NCBI RefSeq assembly: GCF_900167225.1
Contig: NZ_FUXH01000012.1
Location: 1 to 57,577 of the forward strand
From: Porphyromonas crevioricanis
GTDB lineage: Bacteria > Bacteroidota > Bacteroidia > Bacteroidales > Porphyromonadaceae
Length of the DNA: 57,577 bases
Reading direction: 5' to 3'
The translations under genes and the position numbers were made by a program. Numbering within the stretch: the first letter of the stretch is position 1; each line of letters starts with the position of its first letter. Positions 7,116 through 16,375 of the stretch are shown here, piece by piece. The notes below the pieces were generated by a model. It had not been told where the DNA came from. It worked only from the letters and a program-made list of their open reading frames with translations, and did not search any database.

Positions 7116-10100
7116 ATGTCTGCCCCTACCAAGCCTTCTCTTTCTGTGTACAGTGCTTCTGCCGGATCTGGCAAGACACACACACTTACGGGTGAATTTC
7201 TTCGGCTGGCTTTGCAAAACAGCACTTCTTTCCGACAAATACAAGCCATTACTTTTACCAACAAGGCCACAGCGGAGATGAAGGAGCGTATCCTCTCCGA
7301 GCTGCACACCTTGCATACCAATCCCGAGGTTTCGCCTTTCCGGGAGGAATTGCTGTCTCTTTTTCATGGCAGCATGGAGCAACTGTCGCATAGGGCAGGG
7401 GAGGTCTTGTCGGAGATTTTGTCCGGTTACAGCTATTTGCGCGTTAAGACCATCGACTCGTTTTTTCAGGAAGTAATTAGGGGTTTTGCTCGAGAGTTAG
7501 GAATTAGAGGGAGTTTTCGTGTAGAGCTTGATCAGAATGATGTATTGGAGCGATCTGCCGTGCAGCTGATCACCCAACTTGACTTGGGCGAAAACCGAGA
7601 CCTGAGCATTTGGCTCAGAAGGCTCGGGCGAGATATGATCAACCGAGGCAAGGGCCATAATGTGATAGGTGAAATCAAAAGACTTGGCCGGGAGCTTTTC
7701 AAAGAAGGTCTATTGGAGGCGGAGAACAGCAGACTTCCCGAACGGGAGTTGATAGAGGCCTATCGGAAAGACATGAGCGGCATCATCGAAAGTTTTGAAT
7801 CCGAACTGAACGATCATGCCGAAGTACTGCAGGCGATATTCGACTCTGCCACATTTCACCCGAGTGACTTCAAATGGGGTTCGACCTCCGCTCCGGCCTC
7901 TCTGTACAACTCCCTTGTTGTAAAAAAAGAGATAAAGGAGCCGACAAGTAGGATGAAGAAGTTTGTCGATGGAGAGATTTTATCCAAAGACAGCTTGGGC
8001 AAAATTTCCGAAGAAGATCCCCTGGTATTGAAGTTGGTGGAGCTTATAGCCTCCTACATAGAGCTGTTCCGCAGCAAATATCCTCTCTATCTGTCGGCCA
8101 AAGCTGTACTTGAGAATCTTTTCCGTCTTGGTATCCTCCGAGACTTGCAGCTATCTATACAGCAACTCTCGGATGAGGAAAATACGATGCTAATATCGGA
8201 TAGTACAAGTCTGATATCTCGCATTATAGACAATTGCGATACCCCTTTTATATACGAGCGACTTGGCAGTACGATCAAGCACCACATGATAGACGAGTTT
8301 CAAGATACCAGTCGTAAGCAGTACGACAACCTCAAGCCGTTGTTGGAAGAAGGGGTATCTCACAGCTGGTTCAATCTGATCGTTGGGGACGTAAAGCAAA
8401 GTATCTACCGTTTCAGGAATGCAGATCGCAGCATCCTGAGCGAACAACTTCCGAAAGACTTTGCAGACTGCTATCGCTTGTTCAATCTGCAACAAAACTG
8501 GCGCAGCTTGCCCCAAATCGTCTCTTTCAATAATGCTCTCTACGGAAAGGTTCCCTCTCTGGTGAGGGATTTTATGAGGGAAAGGCTTCGGACAGAAGAG
8601 GAAATTTTGCCGGAGCATAAGTTGGAGTGTATGTTGGAGCCGATAGTTGCTGCTTATGAAGGGCAGAAGCAGGTGGTTGCGCGCCAATCGGATGAAGAAG
8701 GGGCTGTCGTACTGCATCTATACGATTCGAGCCATCCCCAGTCCGAAGAGACCGAGCAACAAGAGGCAGAAGAGGCTGCTGATGATGTCCTTTGTTCTCT
8801 GCCCGAAACGCTCATAGACATACAAAAACGAGGAGTGCAGGCATCGGATATAGCCATATTGGTGCGAGACCGGAAAGACGCAGGCCGGATAGCGACCTAT
8901 CTGATGTCCTGGCAGAAAGAGTATCCGGACTATAACCGCTCCTTTCCGCATATTACCCTCAATGTCCTGTCATCGGAGGCTTTATCTGTCAAGTCCTCTC
9001 CCAGCGTGCGATTTTTGACAGATGCAATGGCATTCTTGGCAGGCCCCTCGGATGAGAATTTGCGCAAGAGTGCTTACCAAAGTTTTATACGAATCGGAGA
9101 CAGAGAGCGAGCAGAGGCCGCCCTGCACTATAATGAATACAAGCAGGCCGATTTTTCGCCACAAGAAACAGAGAGATTATTGCAGATAGCACGCACCGAT
9201 CTGCCCAATATGGTAGAGATGTTGATTGCCATGATCGGAGAAAAAATGGAGAGCAGCGAACAGCCCTATGTGTTGGCTTTTCTCGATCTGGTTTCCGAGT
9301 ACTTGGAGCATGGCCTTCCTGACCTACGCTCGTTTTTGAGCTGGTGGGAGAGCAAGAGTGCGAGCAGCTGTATCGAATCTCCGGCTAATGCCAATGCCAT
9401 TCATATCCTCACTATCCACAAGTCCAAAGGGCTTGGATTTCCGGTAGTTCTCTTGCCCTATGCCGATTGGGGCATTGATATTGACTACAAAAAGGCTAAT
9501 GGTCAAATCATCTGGTGCACGACGCAGCAAATAAAAGACGATCGCTTCCACCGGTTGAGCCACGTCCCCCTTTCGATGAACTCTGGCTTGAGCAACACGC
9601 TCTTTGCCGAATATGATGCTCAGGAGCGAATCAACTGTGCTATCGACAACCTGAACCTCCTCTATGTATTGACGACCAGAGCAAAGGACGAACTTCATAT
9701 TTGGATAAATACACACAAGGGCAAAGAGAGCAAAAGTGAAAAACCGCCACAACAAACTGTCCAGCAGATCATAATAGACAGCCTTGAGGTGGATGTAAAT
9801 AGCAATAGCTCTCTATATACTTTGCACAGGCTTGGGGAGGAGTCGATTACAGACCTTGCTCTACCAGTCTATCGACCCGTACAGAAACAACAAGTAGAGC
9901 AAATAAATCTCCGTATCACAAATACTCGAGACAGTCTTGACCCCCATCTACTCAGCCGGAAATTGAAAATCAAGCGTGAAGCCGACCATTATACTTCCGG
10001 AGAGCAGGTCGATGCCATAGCAAGAGGTAGAGCCTTGCACTATGTACTGGAGCAGACAGAAACAACCAAAGACTTGGATTCGGCTATCGAGAAAGCGATT

Positions 10101-10457
10101 GTCGAGGGGCTTATCCCATATCAAGAAGTAGAAGAAACAAAGACGAAGCTCCACGAGATAATGGAGCATCCATTGGTGATAAGCTGGTTTGATGGCCATT
10201 TGAGGGTACTACGAGAGGTAGCTATTGTAGTGGGGAGAAGAGGGGAAACCTATCGTCCGGACAGAGTTATGCTATATCCCGATGGACATACAGCCATAAT
10301 TGTGGATTATAAGTTCGGTAAGAAACGACAAGCCTACGCCAGACAGCTCAATCGCTACCGTGGTTTGGTCGAAGCCATGGGTTACCCATCGGTGAGTGCC
10401 TATATCCTCTATGTCGATGCCAACGAGATAGAGGAAGTCCGCCCTGCAGTCGAATAA
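7116..10457 (+). CDS. AddA-like UvrD-family helicase with C-terminal PD-(D/E)XK nuclease
   Basis: An 1113-residue superfamily 1A helicase for double-strand-break processing. Visible are Walker A SAGSGKT near residue 15, motif II DEFQDTS, motif III GDVKQSIYRFR, motif V ILTIHKSKGLGFPVVLLP and motif VI LLYVLTTRAKD. The last 150 residues carry the RecB-type nuclease: ARGRALHYVLE, PDRVMLYPDG, DYKFGKK and QLNRYRG. This fits the AddA subunit of AddAB, which unwinds and resects DNA ends for RecA loading. The usual upstream partner addB is not in this window; an acyltransferase precedes it by 17 nt. Its stop codon lies 8 nt from the convergent stop of the PAP2 gene. Confidence 0.9.
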   Translation: MSAPTKPSLSVYSASAGSGKTHTLTGEFLRLALQNSTSFRQIQAITFTNKATAEMKERILSELHTLHTNPEVSPFREELLSLFHGSMEQLSHRAGEVLSEILSGYSYLRVKTIDSFFQEVIRGFARELGIRGSFRVELDQNDVLERSAVQLITQLDLGENRDLSIWLRRLGRDMINRGKGHNVIGEIKRLGRELFKEGLLEAENSRLPERELIEAYRKDMSGIIESFESELNDHAEVLQAIFDSATFHPSDFKWGSTSAPASLYNSLVVKKEIKEPTSRMKKFVDGEILSKDSLGKISEEDPLVLKLVELIASYIELFRSKYPLYLSAKAVLENLFRLGILRDLQLSIQQLSDEENTMLISDSTSLISRIIDNCDTPFIYERLGSTIKHHMIDEFQDTSRKQYDNLKPLLEEGVSHSWFNLIVGDVKQSIYRFRNADRSILSEQLPKDFADCYRLFNLQQNWRSLPQIVSFNNALYGKVPSLVRDFMRERLRTEEEILPEHKLECMLEPIVAAYEGQKQVVARQSDEEGAVVLHLYDSSHPQSEETEQQEAEEAADDVLCSLPETLIDIQKRGVQASDIAILVRDRKDAGRIATYLMSWQKEYPDYNRSFPHITLNVLSSEALSVKSSPSVRFLTDAMAFLAGPSDENLRKSAYQSFIRIGDRERAEAALHYNEYKQADFSPQETERLLQIARTDLPNMVEMLIAMIGEKMESSEQPYVLAFLDLVSEYLEHGLPDLRSFLSWWESKSASSCIESPANANAIHILTIHKSKGLGFPVVLLPYADWGIDIDYKKANGQIIWCTTQQIKDDRFHRLSHVPLSMNSGLSNTLFAEYDAQERINCAIDNLNLLYVLTTRAKDELHIWINTHKGKESKSEKPPQQTVQQIIIDSLEVDVNSNSSLYTLHRLGEESITDLALPVYRPVQKQQVEQINLRITNTRDSLDPHLLSRKLKIKREADHYTSGEQVDAIARGRALHYVLEQTETTKDLDSAIEKAIVEGLIPYQEVEETKTKLHEIMEHPLVISWFDGHLRVLREVAIVVGRRGETYRPDRVMLYPDGHTAIIVDYKFGKKRQAYARQLNRYRGLVEAMGYPSVSAYILYVDANEIEEVRPAVE

Positions 10458-10465
10458 TAGTGATC

Positions 10466-11785
10466 TTAATAATGGATTGTAAACCCGGCTCGGAACAGAG
10501 GGTGGAAGCCGGATGCGTGTTTTGAGTGTAAATGTCTCTCCAGAGGTATCGCTTGTATGTCTGTGATTTTCAGGTGGAGAGGTTGGTGGTAGAAGCCTAT
10601 CATCGCAAATGGCTCAAAAAGAGAGGACAAACGGACAAAAGACCCCAATTCGAGGCTGAAAGAAGGAGCTATTGAATGGCTCATGCGCAATGGGTGAGGC
10701 TCGGAAAGGTCTACTTGCCCTGGCATGGATAGCCCCAAAGAGGCGGAAACCCTCATGCCCCATAAAGAGTTGAAGAGATAATCATAGTCCCCCTGCAACA
10801 CAAATGCTATGCGCTTGATCGGTATCGAAAGATTTTCCTTGGGGCGCAACTCTTCGGGCAAAGCCTGCTCTGTTACATATTCTACAGAGGGCGAAATACC
10901 AGTACCCAATCGCCATCGGGAGTTAAAACGATAGTGCAGTGTGGCACTTATCGGATTGCTATGGTGATGCAAACCGGCTACAAATCCCAAAAAGCCATCG
11001 ACAATGTTGAGGGAAGATATATCCAGCTCCATCCCAGATTTGGGGACTTCGTCTCTTGGTGGAAACCACACGATCCGAGGTTTTTCGGGAGAGAAAATCA
11101 GGTCACTTACAATATAGCCCAGCTCGGCCGAAAAGATACCGGCACCGGCACCGAAAAGGACATCACCAGCCCAGTGTCTATTATTTAGCACCCGTCCCAC
11201 ACCTACCGTCAAAGCGGAGAAATATGCCACAGAGCCCAAGAGGGGATACCGAGCTCCATATTCACGCTGAAAAAGGTGGGCGGACATGAAAGCTGTAGCC
11301 GTATGTCCTGAGGGAAAACTATTATTGCTCGATCCGTCCGGCCGGGTACGCCCGATTGAGTATTTGAGGGAATTAACGATAATGGCGGTGGAAACGGCGG
11401 CTGTGAGGTTTGCTGTAAGAGTTTGCCATATATGCCGGCTATGCCCCTCTATGCCGGCTGTGCGCATACCGAGTTGAGCAACAAGAGGGATCAGTTGCAC
11501 ATAATCATCATAGTGATTGCGAAACTGCCGCAGGTGCAAATTACGAATACTGCGTACTGTGGAATCCGGAGCAATGAGGCTGGTCAGCATCATCGGAGCT
11601 GCGGGGATAAACAAGTGATGATAGTCGAGCCCACTCCCTACTAATGCTCCTGCCTGTACATCCTTGAGAAACTGTCTGTGAAGACTATCCGCACGCCCTT
11701 GTACAACCCAGCTTGGCTGCTGAGAAGATACAGTAAAGGGCAACAATAGGAGCCACGGTGCTATAAGGCGAAAAAGGAATCTCAT
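10466..11785 (-). CDS. PAP2-superfamily phosphatase with C-terminal beta-barrel-like domain
   Basis: The ATG at 11785 begins a signal peptide (MRFLFRLIAPWLLLLPF...). A longer in-frame start at 11914 would overlap pepT and is rejected. The 439-residue protein has the PAP2 signature KYSIGRTRP, then NSFPSGHTA, then GRVLNNRHWAGDV, covering all catalytic Arg and His positions. The family hydrolyses lipid or pyrophosphate phosphomonoesters. After about residue 270 the sequence changes to alternating polar/aromatic strands (HYRFNSRWRLGTGISPS, SFSLELGSFVRL) ending in FRAGFTIHY, which looks like an outer-membrane beta-barrel or lipid-A-facing domain. Lipid A phosphatases of P. gingivalis are PAP2 proteins, but I cannot assign this one. 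Confidence 0.85.
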   Translation of the reverse strand: MRFLFRLIAPWLLLLPFTVSSQQPSWVVQGRADSLHRQFLKDVQAGALVGSGLDYHHLFIPAAPMMLTSLIAPDSTVRSIRNLHLRQFRNHYDDYVQLIPLVAQLGMRTAGIEGHSRHIWQTLTANLTAAVSTAIIVNSLKYSIGRTRPDGSSNNSFPSGHTATAFMSAHLFQREYGARYPLLGSVAYFSALTVGVGRVLNNRHWAGDVLFGAGAGIFSAELGYIVSDLIFSPEKPRIVWFPPRDEVPKSGMELDISSLNIVDGFLGFVAGLHHHSNPISATLHYRFNSRWRLGTGISPSVEYVTEQALPEELRPKENLSIPIKRIAFVLQGDYDYLFNSLWGMRVSASLGLSMPGQVDLSEPHPLRMSHSIAPSFSLELGSFVRLSSLFEPFAMIGFYHQPLHLKITDIQAIPLERHLHSKHASGFHPLFRAGFTIHY

Positions 11786-11816
11786 TGGGAGAAGCAAGAT
11801 TTTATACAAAAGCCGT

Positions 11817-13055
11817 CTACTGTCTACCCTCTTTCTCCGCCTGCCCCCAAAGAGCAAGCAAATGCAGGAGTGTATCGACAGCTCGCTGCATAGAGGTGAA
11901 TGAGACATACTCATACCTGCCGTGAAAATTCATCCCTCCGGTAAAGAGATTGGGACAGGGTAGGCCCATGAAAGAGAGACGTGCCCCGTCTGTACCCCCC
12001 CGTATGGGCTTGAGTCGTGGAGATACACCACAATGTTTCATGGCTTCGAGAGCCTTGTCGATTAGTTGAGGGTAAGGCTCTACTTTTTCACGCATATTGT
12101 AGTATTGGTCCTCCAATTCCAGCTTTATGGAAGCTCCGCTATGTAGGGCTGATATCTTTTCCACAAGTTGGGTAAGGAGGGCTTTCTTTTCTTCAAAGGC
12201 GGACCTGTCGTGATCTCTCAGTATATAGCTCATTTGTGCCTGCTCCACACTACCCGAAAGTGCATGTAGATGATAGAATCCTTCGTATCCTTCGGTACAC
12301 TCTGGCCTCATCTTTTCGGGTAGTTGGCTATGCAGATCGATGGCCAGCTGCAGAGCATTGATCATCTTTCCTTTTGCATAGCCGGGGTGGACATTGCGCC
12401 CACGAATATCTATTTTGGCTGAGGCGGCATTGAAATTCTCATACTCGATCTCTCCTTCGTAGCCACCATCTATAGTATAGGCGAAGTCGGCCCCGAAAGC
12501 CGGGACATCGAAATGATCGACTCCTCGCCCTATTTCTTCGTCCGGGGTAAATCCGATGCGCAAAGGACCGTGTTTTAGTTCAGGCTGAGTCTGCAACAGC
12601 TCTACCACAGTCATTATTTCGGCCACTCCGGCTTTGTCGTCTGCCCCGAGCAGGGTGGTCCCATCTGTAGTGATGAGAGTATGACCTTGCAAAGTTGCCA
12701 ATTCAGGGAAGTCGGCTACACGCATGGTCAATTGGGGATTGAGAGCTATATCCTGCCCATCATAATTCTCGATGATCTGAGGTTTAACCCCACAGCCGAT
12801 CATGTCGGGTGAAGTATCGACATGGGCAATCAAGCCTATCACGGGGGCATTCTCCATACCCGGAGAAGCCGGGACGCCGGCTGTCACATAGCCGTACTGA
12901 TCCATTTTTACGTCTTGCAAGCCCAGATCTCTCAGTTCTTCGGCAAGCATATTCAGCAAATTCAGCTGTTTGGCTGTAGAAGGGAAATCGGTACTCCCCT
13001 CGTCACTCTGTGTATCTACTGCCACATAGCGAAGAAAACGCTCCAACAAACTCAT
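11817..13055 (-). CDS. pepT: Peptidase T (tripeptide aminopeptidase)
   Basis: An M20 metallopeptidase that removes the N-terminal residue from tripeptides, important in a peptide-fermenting anaerobe. Two-zinc site motifs are present: IAHVDTSPD, TTDGTTLLGADDKAGVAE with the bridging Asp, and TPDEEIGRGVDHF with the catalytic Glu. The chosen start MSLLERFLRYVAV gives 412 residues, the usual length, and matches the normal PepT N-terminus. An ATG at 13076 (419 residues) is possible and would sit 4 nt after the ung stop. The ends RGGTDGARLSFMGLPCPNLF and HGRYEYVS are typical. It is followed after 31 nt by the PAP2 gene. Confidence 0.95.
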   Translation of the reverse strand: MSLLERFLRYVAVDTQSDEGSTDFPSTAKQLNLLNMLAEELRDLGLQDVKMDQYGYVTAGVPASPGMENAPVIGLIAHVDTSPDMIGCGVKPQIIENYDGQDIALNPQLTMRVADFPELATLQGHTLITTDGTTLLGADDKAGVAEIMTVVELLQTQPELKHGPLRIGFTPDEEIGRGVDHFDVPAFGADFAYTIDGGYEGEIEYENFNAASAKIDIRGRNVHPGYAKGKMINALQLAIDLHSQLPEKMRPECTEGYEGFYHLHALSGSVEQAQMSYILRDHDRSAFEEKKALLTQLVEKISALHSGASIKLELEDQYYNMREKVEPYPQLIDKALEAMKHCGVSPRLKPIRGGTDGARLSFMGLPCPNLFTGGMNFHGRYEYVSFTSMQRAVDTLLHLLALWGQAEKEGRQ

Positions 13056-13080
13056 ACTCTTTGCTTCTATTGCCATACAA

Positions 13081-13755
13081 CTACCAAACGATGGGTTCAA
13101 ACCCATGATCTTGCAAATAGGCATTCGCCTGACTGAAATGTTTGCAACCGAAAAAGCCTCGATGGGCCGACAGAGGCGAAGGGTGAGGGGCCTCGAGTAT
13201 TAAATGACGACTCCGATCTATCATGGCAGCTTTCCGACGAGCATAGCTCCCCCAAAGCATGAATACCACGTGTTCTCGCTGTTTGGCCAGAGCCTCGATT
13301 GCAGCATCGGTGAAAGTCTCCCAACCTTTGCCCTGATGAGATCCGGCACGGTGAGCTTCTACCGTAAGGGTGGCATTGAGCAACAATACACCTTGCTCGG
13401 CCCAGGGCCCCAAGTGGGCTGAGGCAAGCTGGGAAGGTTGCCCCAAATCATTTTGTATCTCGGTGAGAATATTTCGCAAACTCGGAGGGGTGCTGATACC
13501 GGATGGTACCGAAAAGGCCAAGCCCTCTGCCTGCCCCGGCTCATGATAGGGATCCTGCCCGAGGATTACCACACGAGTTTTCTCGAATGGGCAAACATCA
13601 AAAGCTCGGAAGATATGCCGGGCTGGAGGATAAATTGCTTGACCGCTACAGTAAGCCGAGCGAACAAAAGAGGTCAAAATCTCGAAGTACAACTTCCCAA
13701 ACTCTTCATCGAGGGCTTTTTTCCAACCCTCTTCCATACGTACATCTACTCTCAT
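13081..13755 (-). CDS. ung: Uracil-DNA glycosylase, family 1
   Basis: Ung removes uracil from DNA, starting base-excision repair. The 224-residue protein carries the catalytic water-activating motif GQDPYHEPGQAEGLAFSV and the uracil-recognition/loop motif HPSPLSAHRGFFGCKHFSQAN; LLLNATLTV and MLWGSYARRK are also standard. A second in-frame ATG (MEEGWKK) lies at 13737. It sits 5 nt after yraN and upstream of pepT, in a run of six tightly spaced minus-strand genes. Confidence 0.97.
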   Translation of the reverse strand: MRVDVRMEEGWKKALDEEFGKLYFEILTSFVRSAYCSGQAIYPPARHIFRAFDVCPFEKTRVVILGQDPYHEPGQAEGLAFSVPSGISTPPSLRNILTEIQNDLGQPSQLASAHLGPWAEQGVLLLNATLTVEAHRAGSHQGKGWETFTDAAIEALAKQREHVVFMLWGSYARRKAAMIDRSRHLILEAPHPSPLSAHRGFFGCKHFSQANAYLQDHGFEPIVW

Positions 13756-13760
13756 GGTAC

Positions 13761-14177
13761 TTACTTGTTCTTATTTCGACTTCTGTGATGTAAAGCCCGA
13801 TAGGTTTGTCTCATCATCGGGGGATGAAAAGCGGCCTCAGTATGATTGAGAGTTAATGTGCCATCGGTATGAGCAATTACATCTACGATATCGTATCTCA
13901 CTCTCAGTGAGGTTCCACTTGTCCGTATGTAATGATTGGCTGCGACTACGATGTTGTAGATCTTCTGCCGGTCTATGGCCTTATGAGCAGAGAAGGCCGT
14001 TCCCTCGGTGCGGGTTTTGACTTCCACAAATACGATATAAGAGTGGTCTTGGCAGATAATATCGATCTCTTTACTACTCCAGACCCAATTACACTCCAGA
14101 AGCCTGTAGCCTTTGGCTTGCAACAAATTCCGGGCAGCTTCTTCTCCTCTTTCTCCCAAAAGGTTATGCCTTGCCAT
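13761..14177 (-). CDS. yraN: YraN family protein (UPF0102), endonuclease-like fold
   Basis: A 138-residue member of UPF0102 with a restriction-endonuclease-like core: GERGEEAARNLLQAKGY, then EIDIICQDHSYIVFVEVKTR, containing the Asp and ExK positions of PD-(D/E)XK folds. The biochemical role is unsettled in this family. The longer frame upstream (to 14300) is rejected because the ATG at 14177 begins exactly at the conserved N-terminus. This start overlaps the end of the glsB-like gene by 14 nt, suggesting translational coupling. Confidence 0.92.
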   Translation of the reverse strand: MARHNLLGERGEEAARNLLQAKGYRLLECNWVWSSKEIDIICQDHSYIVFVEVKTRTEGTAFSAHKAIDRQKIYNIVVAANHYIRTSGTSLRVRYDIVDVIAHTDGTLTLNHTEAAFHPPMMRQTYRALHHRSRNKNK

Positions 14178-15132
14178 TGGCTTTCTCCTTGCGATAGGAC
14201 TCGATATGTCGCTTCTTCTTCTCGTCGAGTATCCGATCCACAGCGATGAAGATACCGGTCTCTTCGACCTGACCGAAATGTTCGTTGAAGACGGTGCCAA
14301 AGACTCTCATTTCCGGAGAGAGATTCATGTAAGAATTTACCAGTGGAGGTATGCTGATCCCCAGTGCACGTATGATCCGGTTGAGAACTTTGTAGTTCTC
14401 CGAATAATCATCGGAGGGGAAAAGACTCTCAGCCCTCGCCTCGTCTATCTCTATCTGCAGAGGGACGATAGGGGTGATGAGCTTCTCTGTGTCGGCAAAA
14501 TGCTTGCGTAGGAAATAGAGCAACAAATTGCGTGCTTCTCTATTGTAATGGGTGTACATCGTCACTTTGCCATAGAAATACCTGATTTGTGGGTACTCCA
14601 CGGTGAGGGCACCGATGCCGTCCCATAGGTTATCCAATGCAAAAATCGCCTTACTACCTTTCTCGGTAGACTGGTAGCCTTTGGCCACAAACGAACGCCC
14701 CAGCTCCACTGTATAGGGGAGGTATTCTTCGATAAACTTCGGGCTGAACCGGAACAGCTCCGCTGTTGCCAGCTTGGGTACCCCATCGGTACCTACCTTT
14801 ACTCGGTCTCCGAGCATAAAACGGTATCCTCCTATAATTGCTCGATCGACCGGATCCCAGACTATCAACTGCAAATAACCGTCCGCATCTAAATCATATT
14901 CGTCTATATCACAAGATTTTCCTGTCCCTCCTCCATGGTATCGAAAGGCCTCCTCGCGTAGACGTCCCAGCTCCTGCATTGTATAGGGAGCCTGAGAGGC
15001 ATGGAAAACGTAAATCTCATTCCCTCCTCGGTTGGTGCGCCTGAGACGAAGCTCTGGATTGAGTTCGGCAATAAGAAAATCCGGCTCTATGGCCGGGATC
15101 AGTGGCTGAGGCTGACTGTCTGTGGTACTCAT
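14164..15132 (-). CDS. glsB: GNAT-type amino-acid N-acyltransferase, GlsB-like
   Basis: A 322-residue Acetyltransf_5/hemolysin-type N-acyltransferase. The family uses acyl-ACP instead of acetyl-CoA. In Bacteroides thetaiotaomicron GlsB acylates glycine with a 3-hydroxy fatty acid, the first step to glycine lipids; P. gingivalis makes related serine-glycine lipids. Supporting features are LGRLREEAFRYHGGG, DLDADGYLQLIVWD, IIGGYRFMLGD and VELGRSFVAKGYQ. The gene overlaps the upstream acyltransferase by 4 nt (ATGA), the same pairing as GlsB with GlsA. The symbol is assigned by family plus neighbourhood; the amino acid substrate is inferred. Confidence 0.78.
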   Translation of the reverse strand: MSTTDSQPQPLIPAIEPDFLIAELNPELRLRRTNRGGNEIYVFHASQAPYTMQELGRLREEAFRYHGGGTGKSCDIDEYDLDADGYLQLIVWDPVDRAIIGGYRFMLGDRVKVGTDGVPKLATAELFRFSPKFIEEYLPYTVELGRSFVAKGYQSTEKGSKAIFALDNLWDGIGALTVEYPQIRYFYGKVTMYTHYNREARNLLLYFLRKHFADTEKLITPIVPLQIEIDEARAESLFPSDDYSENYKVLNRIIRALGISIPPLVNSYMNLSPEMRVFGTVFNEHFGQVEETGIFIAVDRILDEKKKRHIESYRKEKANGKA

Positions 15133-15989
15133 AAATGATGGGAGGAATTGGTAGGGTTTGAAACTTGCTGTGTCGGTCTTGTACGATCCAACATATACAC
15201 ACGACGGCGAATGTCCTGTGCTATCTCTATCGCCGGACGTTTGTCTCGGCTCAACTCTTCGGGAGTAATAGGCTTACCTACAAATATCTCGAAGGATTTG
15301 CCCCGAACACCGAACATCTCGTGTGGTAAGAGAGCAGTCCCGAGATTAAATCGAATTCCCAGGGCTTTACGCCAACGTTCTATGCGATAAAAGGATCGAG
15401 AATTGCGACCCGAAAAGAAAAGAGGAACAATAGGTCTGTTGTAACGGATACTCTGCTGCACGAAACTTTTGGCCCAGGGTAAATCTTGTATACGCCCGTC
15501 AATTAGGCGCGAACAAATGCCGGCAGGAAAAGTGACAACCGGCAAATCCGATTGCATTGCCTCATCCAGCATCTCTACCGACTCTCGTGCCTGTCTGCCA
15601 AACTTGTTCACAGGCAGGAAAATCGGTCTCAATGGCTCCAAATGATAGAGCAGATCATTCACGATATAGCGCACATTGCCATATCTATTATGGATAAGGT
15701 GGGAGATACAAATACCATCGAATGCCCCCAGCGGATGGTTGCAGACAAAAATGCAACGGCTGGATTGTGGCAAGTCGGCCGGATTATGCCAGGAGACGGA
15801 GACAGAGAAATAGTCCACCAAAGCCGCCATAAAGGCTGCTCCGCGCAGATGGCCGTATCGAGAGAGGATTGTATTGATTTCATTCTGGTGGATCAGACGC
15901 TCTATTGTCCACACAATGGGGCGGGGCCAAGGCCTACCGGACTTGGACGCTATCACGGCCCCGATATCTACCAATTGTGTATTCTGCAT
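15129..15989 (-). CDS. glsA: Lipid O-acyltransferase, GlsA-like
   Basis: A 286-residue acyltransferase with NHPLGAFDG, FPAGICSRL and PIVPLFFSGRNS. GlsA adds a second acyl chain to the 3-hydroxyl of the N-acyl amino acid made by GlsB. The ATG at 15989 (MQNTQLVDIGAV) is preferred; an in-frame extension to 16124 would run past the promoter box at 16099-16106 and is Cys-rich and unlike the family. It ends inside glsB (4-nt overlap). The protein is a paralogue of the acyltransferase at 6238-7098. Confidence 0.78.
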   Translation of the reverse strand: MQNTQLVDIGAVIASKSGRPWPRPIVWTIERLIHQNEINTILSRYGHLRGAAFMAALVDYFSVSVSWHNPADLPQSSRCIFVCNHPLGAFDGICISHLIHNRYGNVRYIVNDLLYHLEPLRPIFLPVNKFGRQARESVEMLDEAMQSDLPVVTFPAGICSRLIDGRIQDLPWAKSFVQQSIRYNRPIVPLFFSGRNSRSFYRIERWRKALGIRFNLGTALLPHEMFGVRGKSFEIFVGKPITPEELSRDKRPAIEIAQDIRRRVYMLDRTRPTQQVSNPTNSSHHL

Positions 15990-16098
15990 AGTTGTCGTCT
16001 GGTATCCGATACACTGGCTCTTCACCCCAAAAGGGAGACAGGGAGGCATCCCTGTAATTGGACTGTTGGGAAGCAAAGAACCACCGCGAGATCTCACA

Positions 16099-16106
16099 CA
16101 AAGATA
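16099..16106 (-). promoter_or_regulatory. Promoter -7 box for the glsA-glsB-yraN-ung-pepT block
   Basis: The minus strand reads TATCTTTG, matching TAnnTTTG. It predicts a leader of about 100 nt before the ATG at 15989. No -33 TTG at ideal distance is seen. Confidence 0.4.
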
Positions 16107-16285
16107 GCATTTTGCCATAGCCACCGAGTTGCTCGGGGCTATAGCTCAGCCTTTTTGCCAGATACCATGGACAACACAAATTCCTTTGGGCTCATAAAAC
16201 AGGTGATTGAACATTGTTTCAATAACTTAAAATGACCTGATCCAGCCGTGGTAGTTCCGGTTGAGTGACATCTCCCGAAGAATGG

Positions 16286-16293
16286 TAACTTTG
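16286..16293 (+). promoter_or_regulatory. Promoter -7 box for the EamA gene at 16376
   Basis: TAACTTTG with a TTG at 16261-16263, 22 bp upstream, slightly wider than the 19-bp ideal. The leader would be about 75 nt. Confidence 0.4.
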
Positions 16294-16375
16294 GGGAGAG
16301 GCATATCTTGGAGAGTAACTATACCCTGAGATGTAAGGTCTGGCTCTCCTTTCTGGTGTATTCTCGTGAGTTGCT

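Larger units (their letters stand above)
15990..16375. other. Divergent intergenic region between glsA-like and EamA genes
   Basis: No gene is supported in this 386-nt stretch. It holds a minus-strand -7 box (16099-16106) facing glsA and a plus-strand -7 box (16286-16293) facing the EamA gene. The in-frame upstream part of the glsA frame (to 16124) is read as leader, not coding. Confidence 0.6.
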
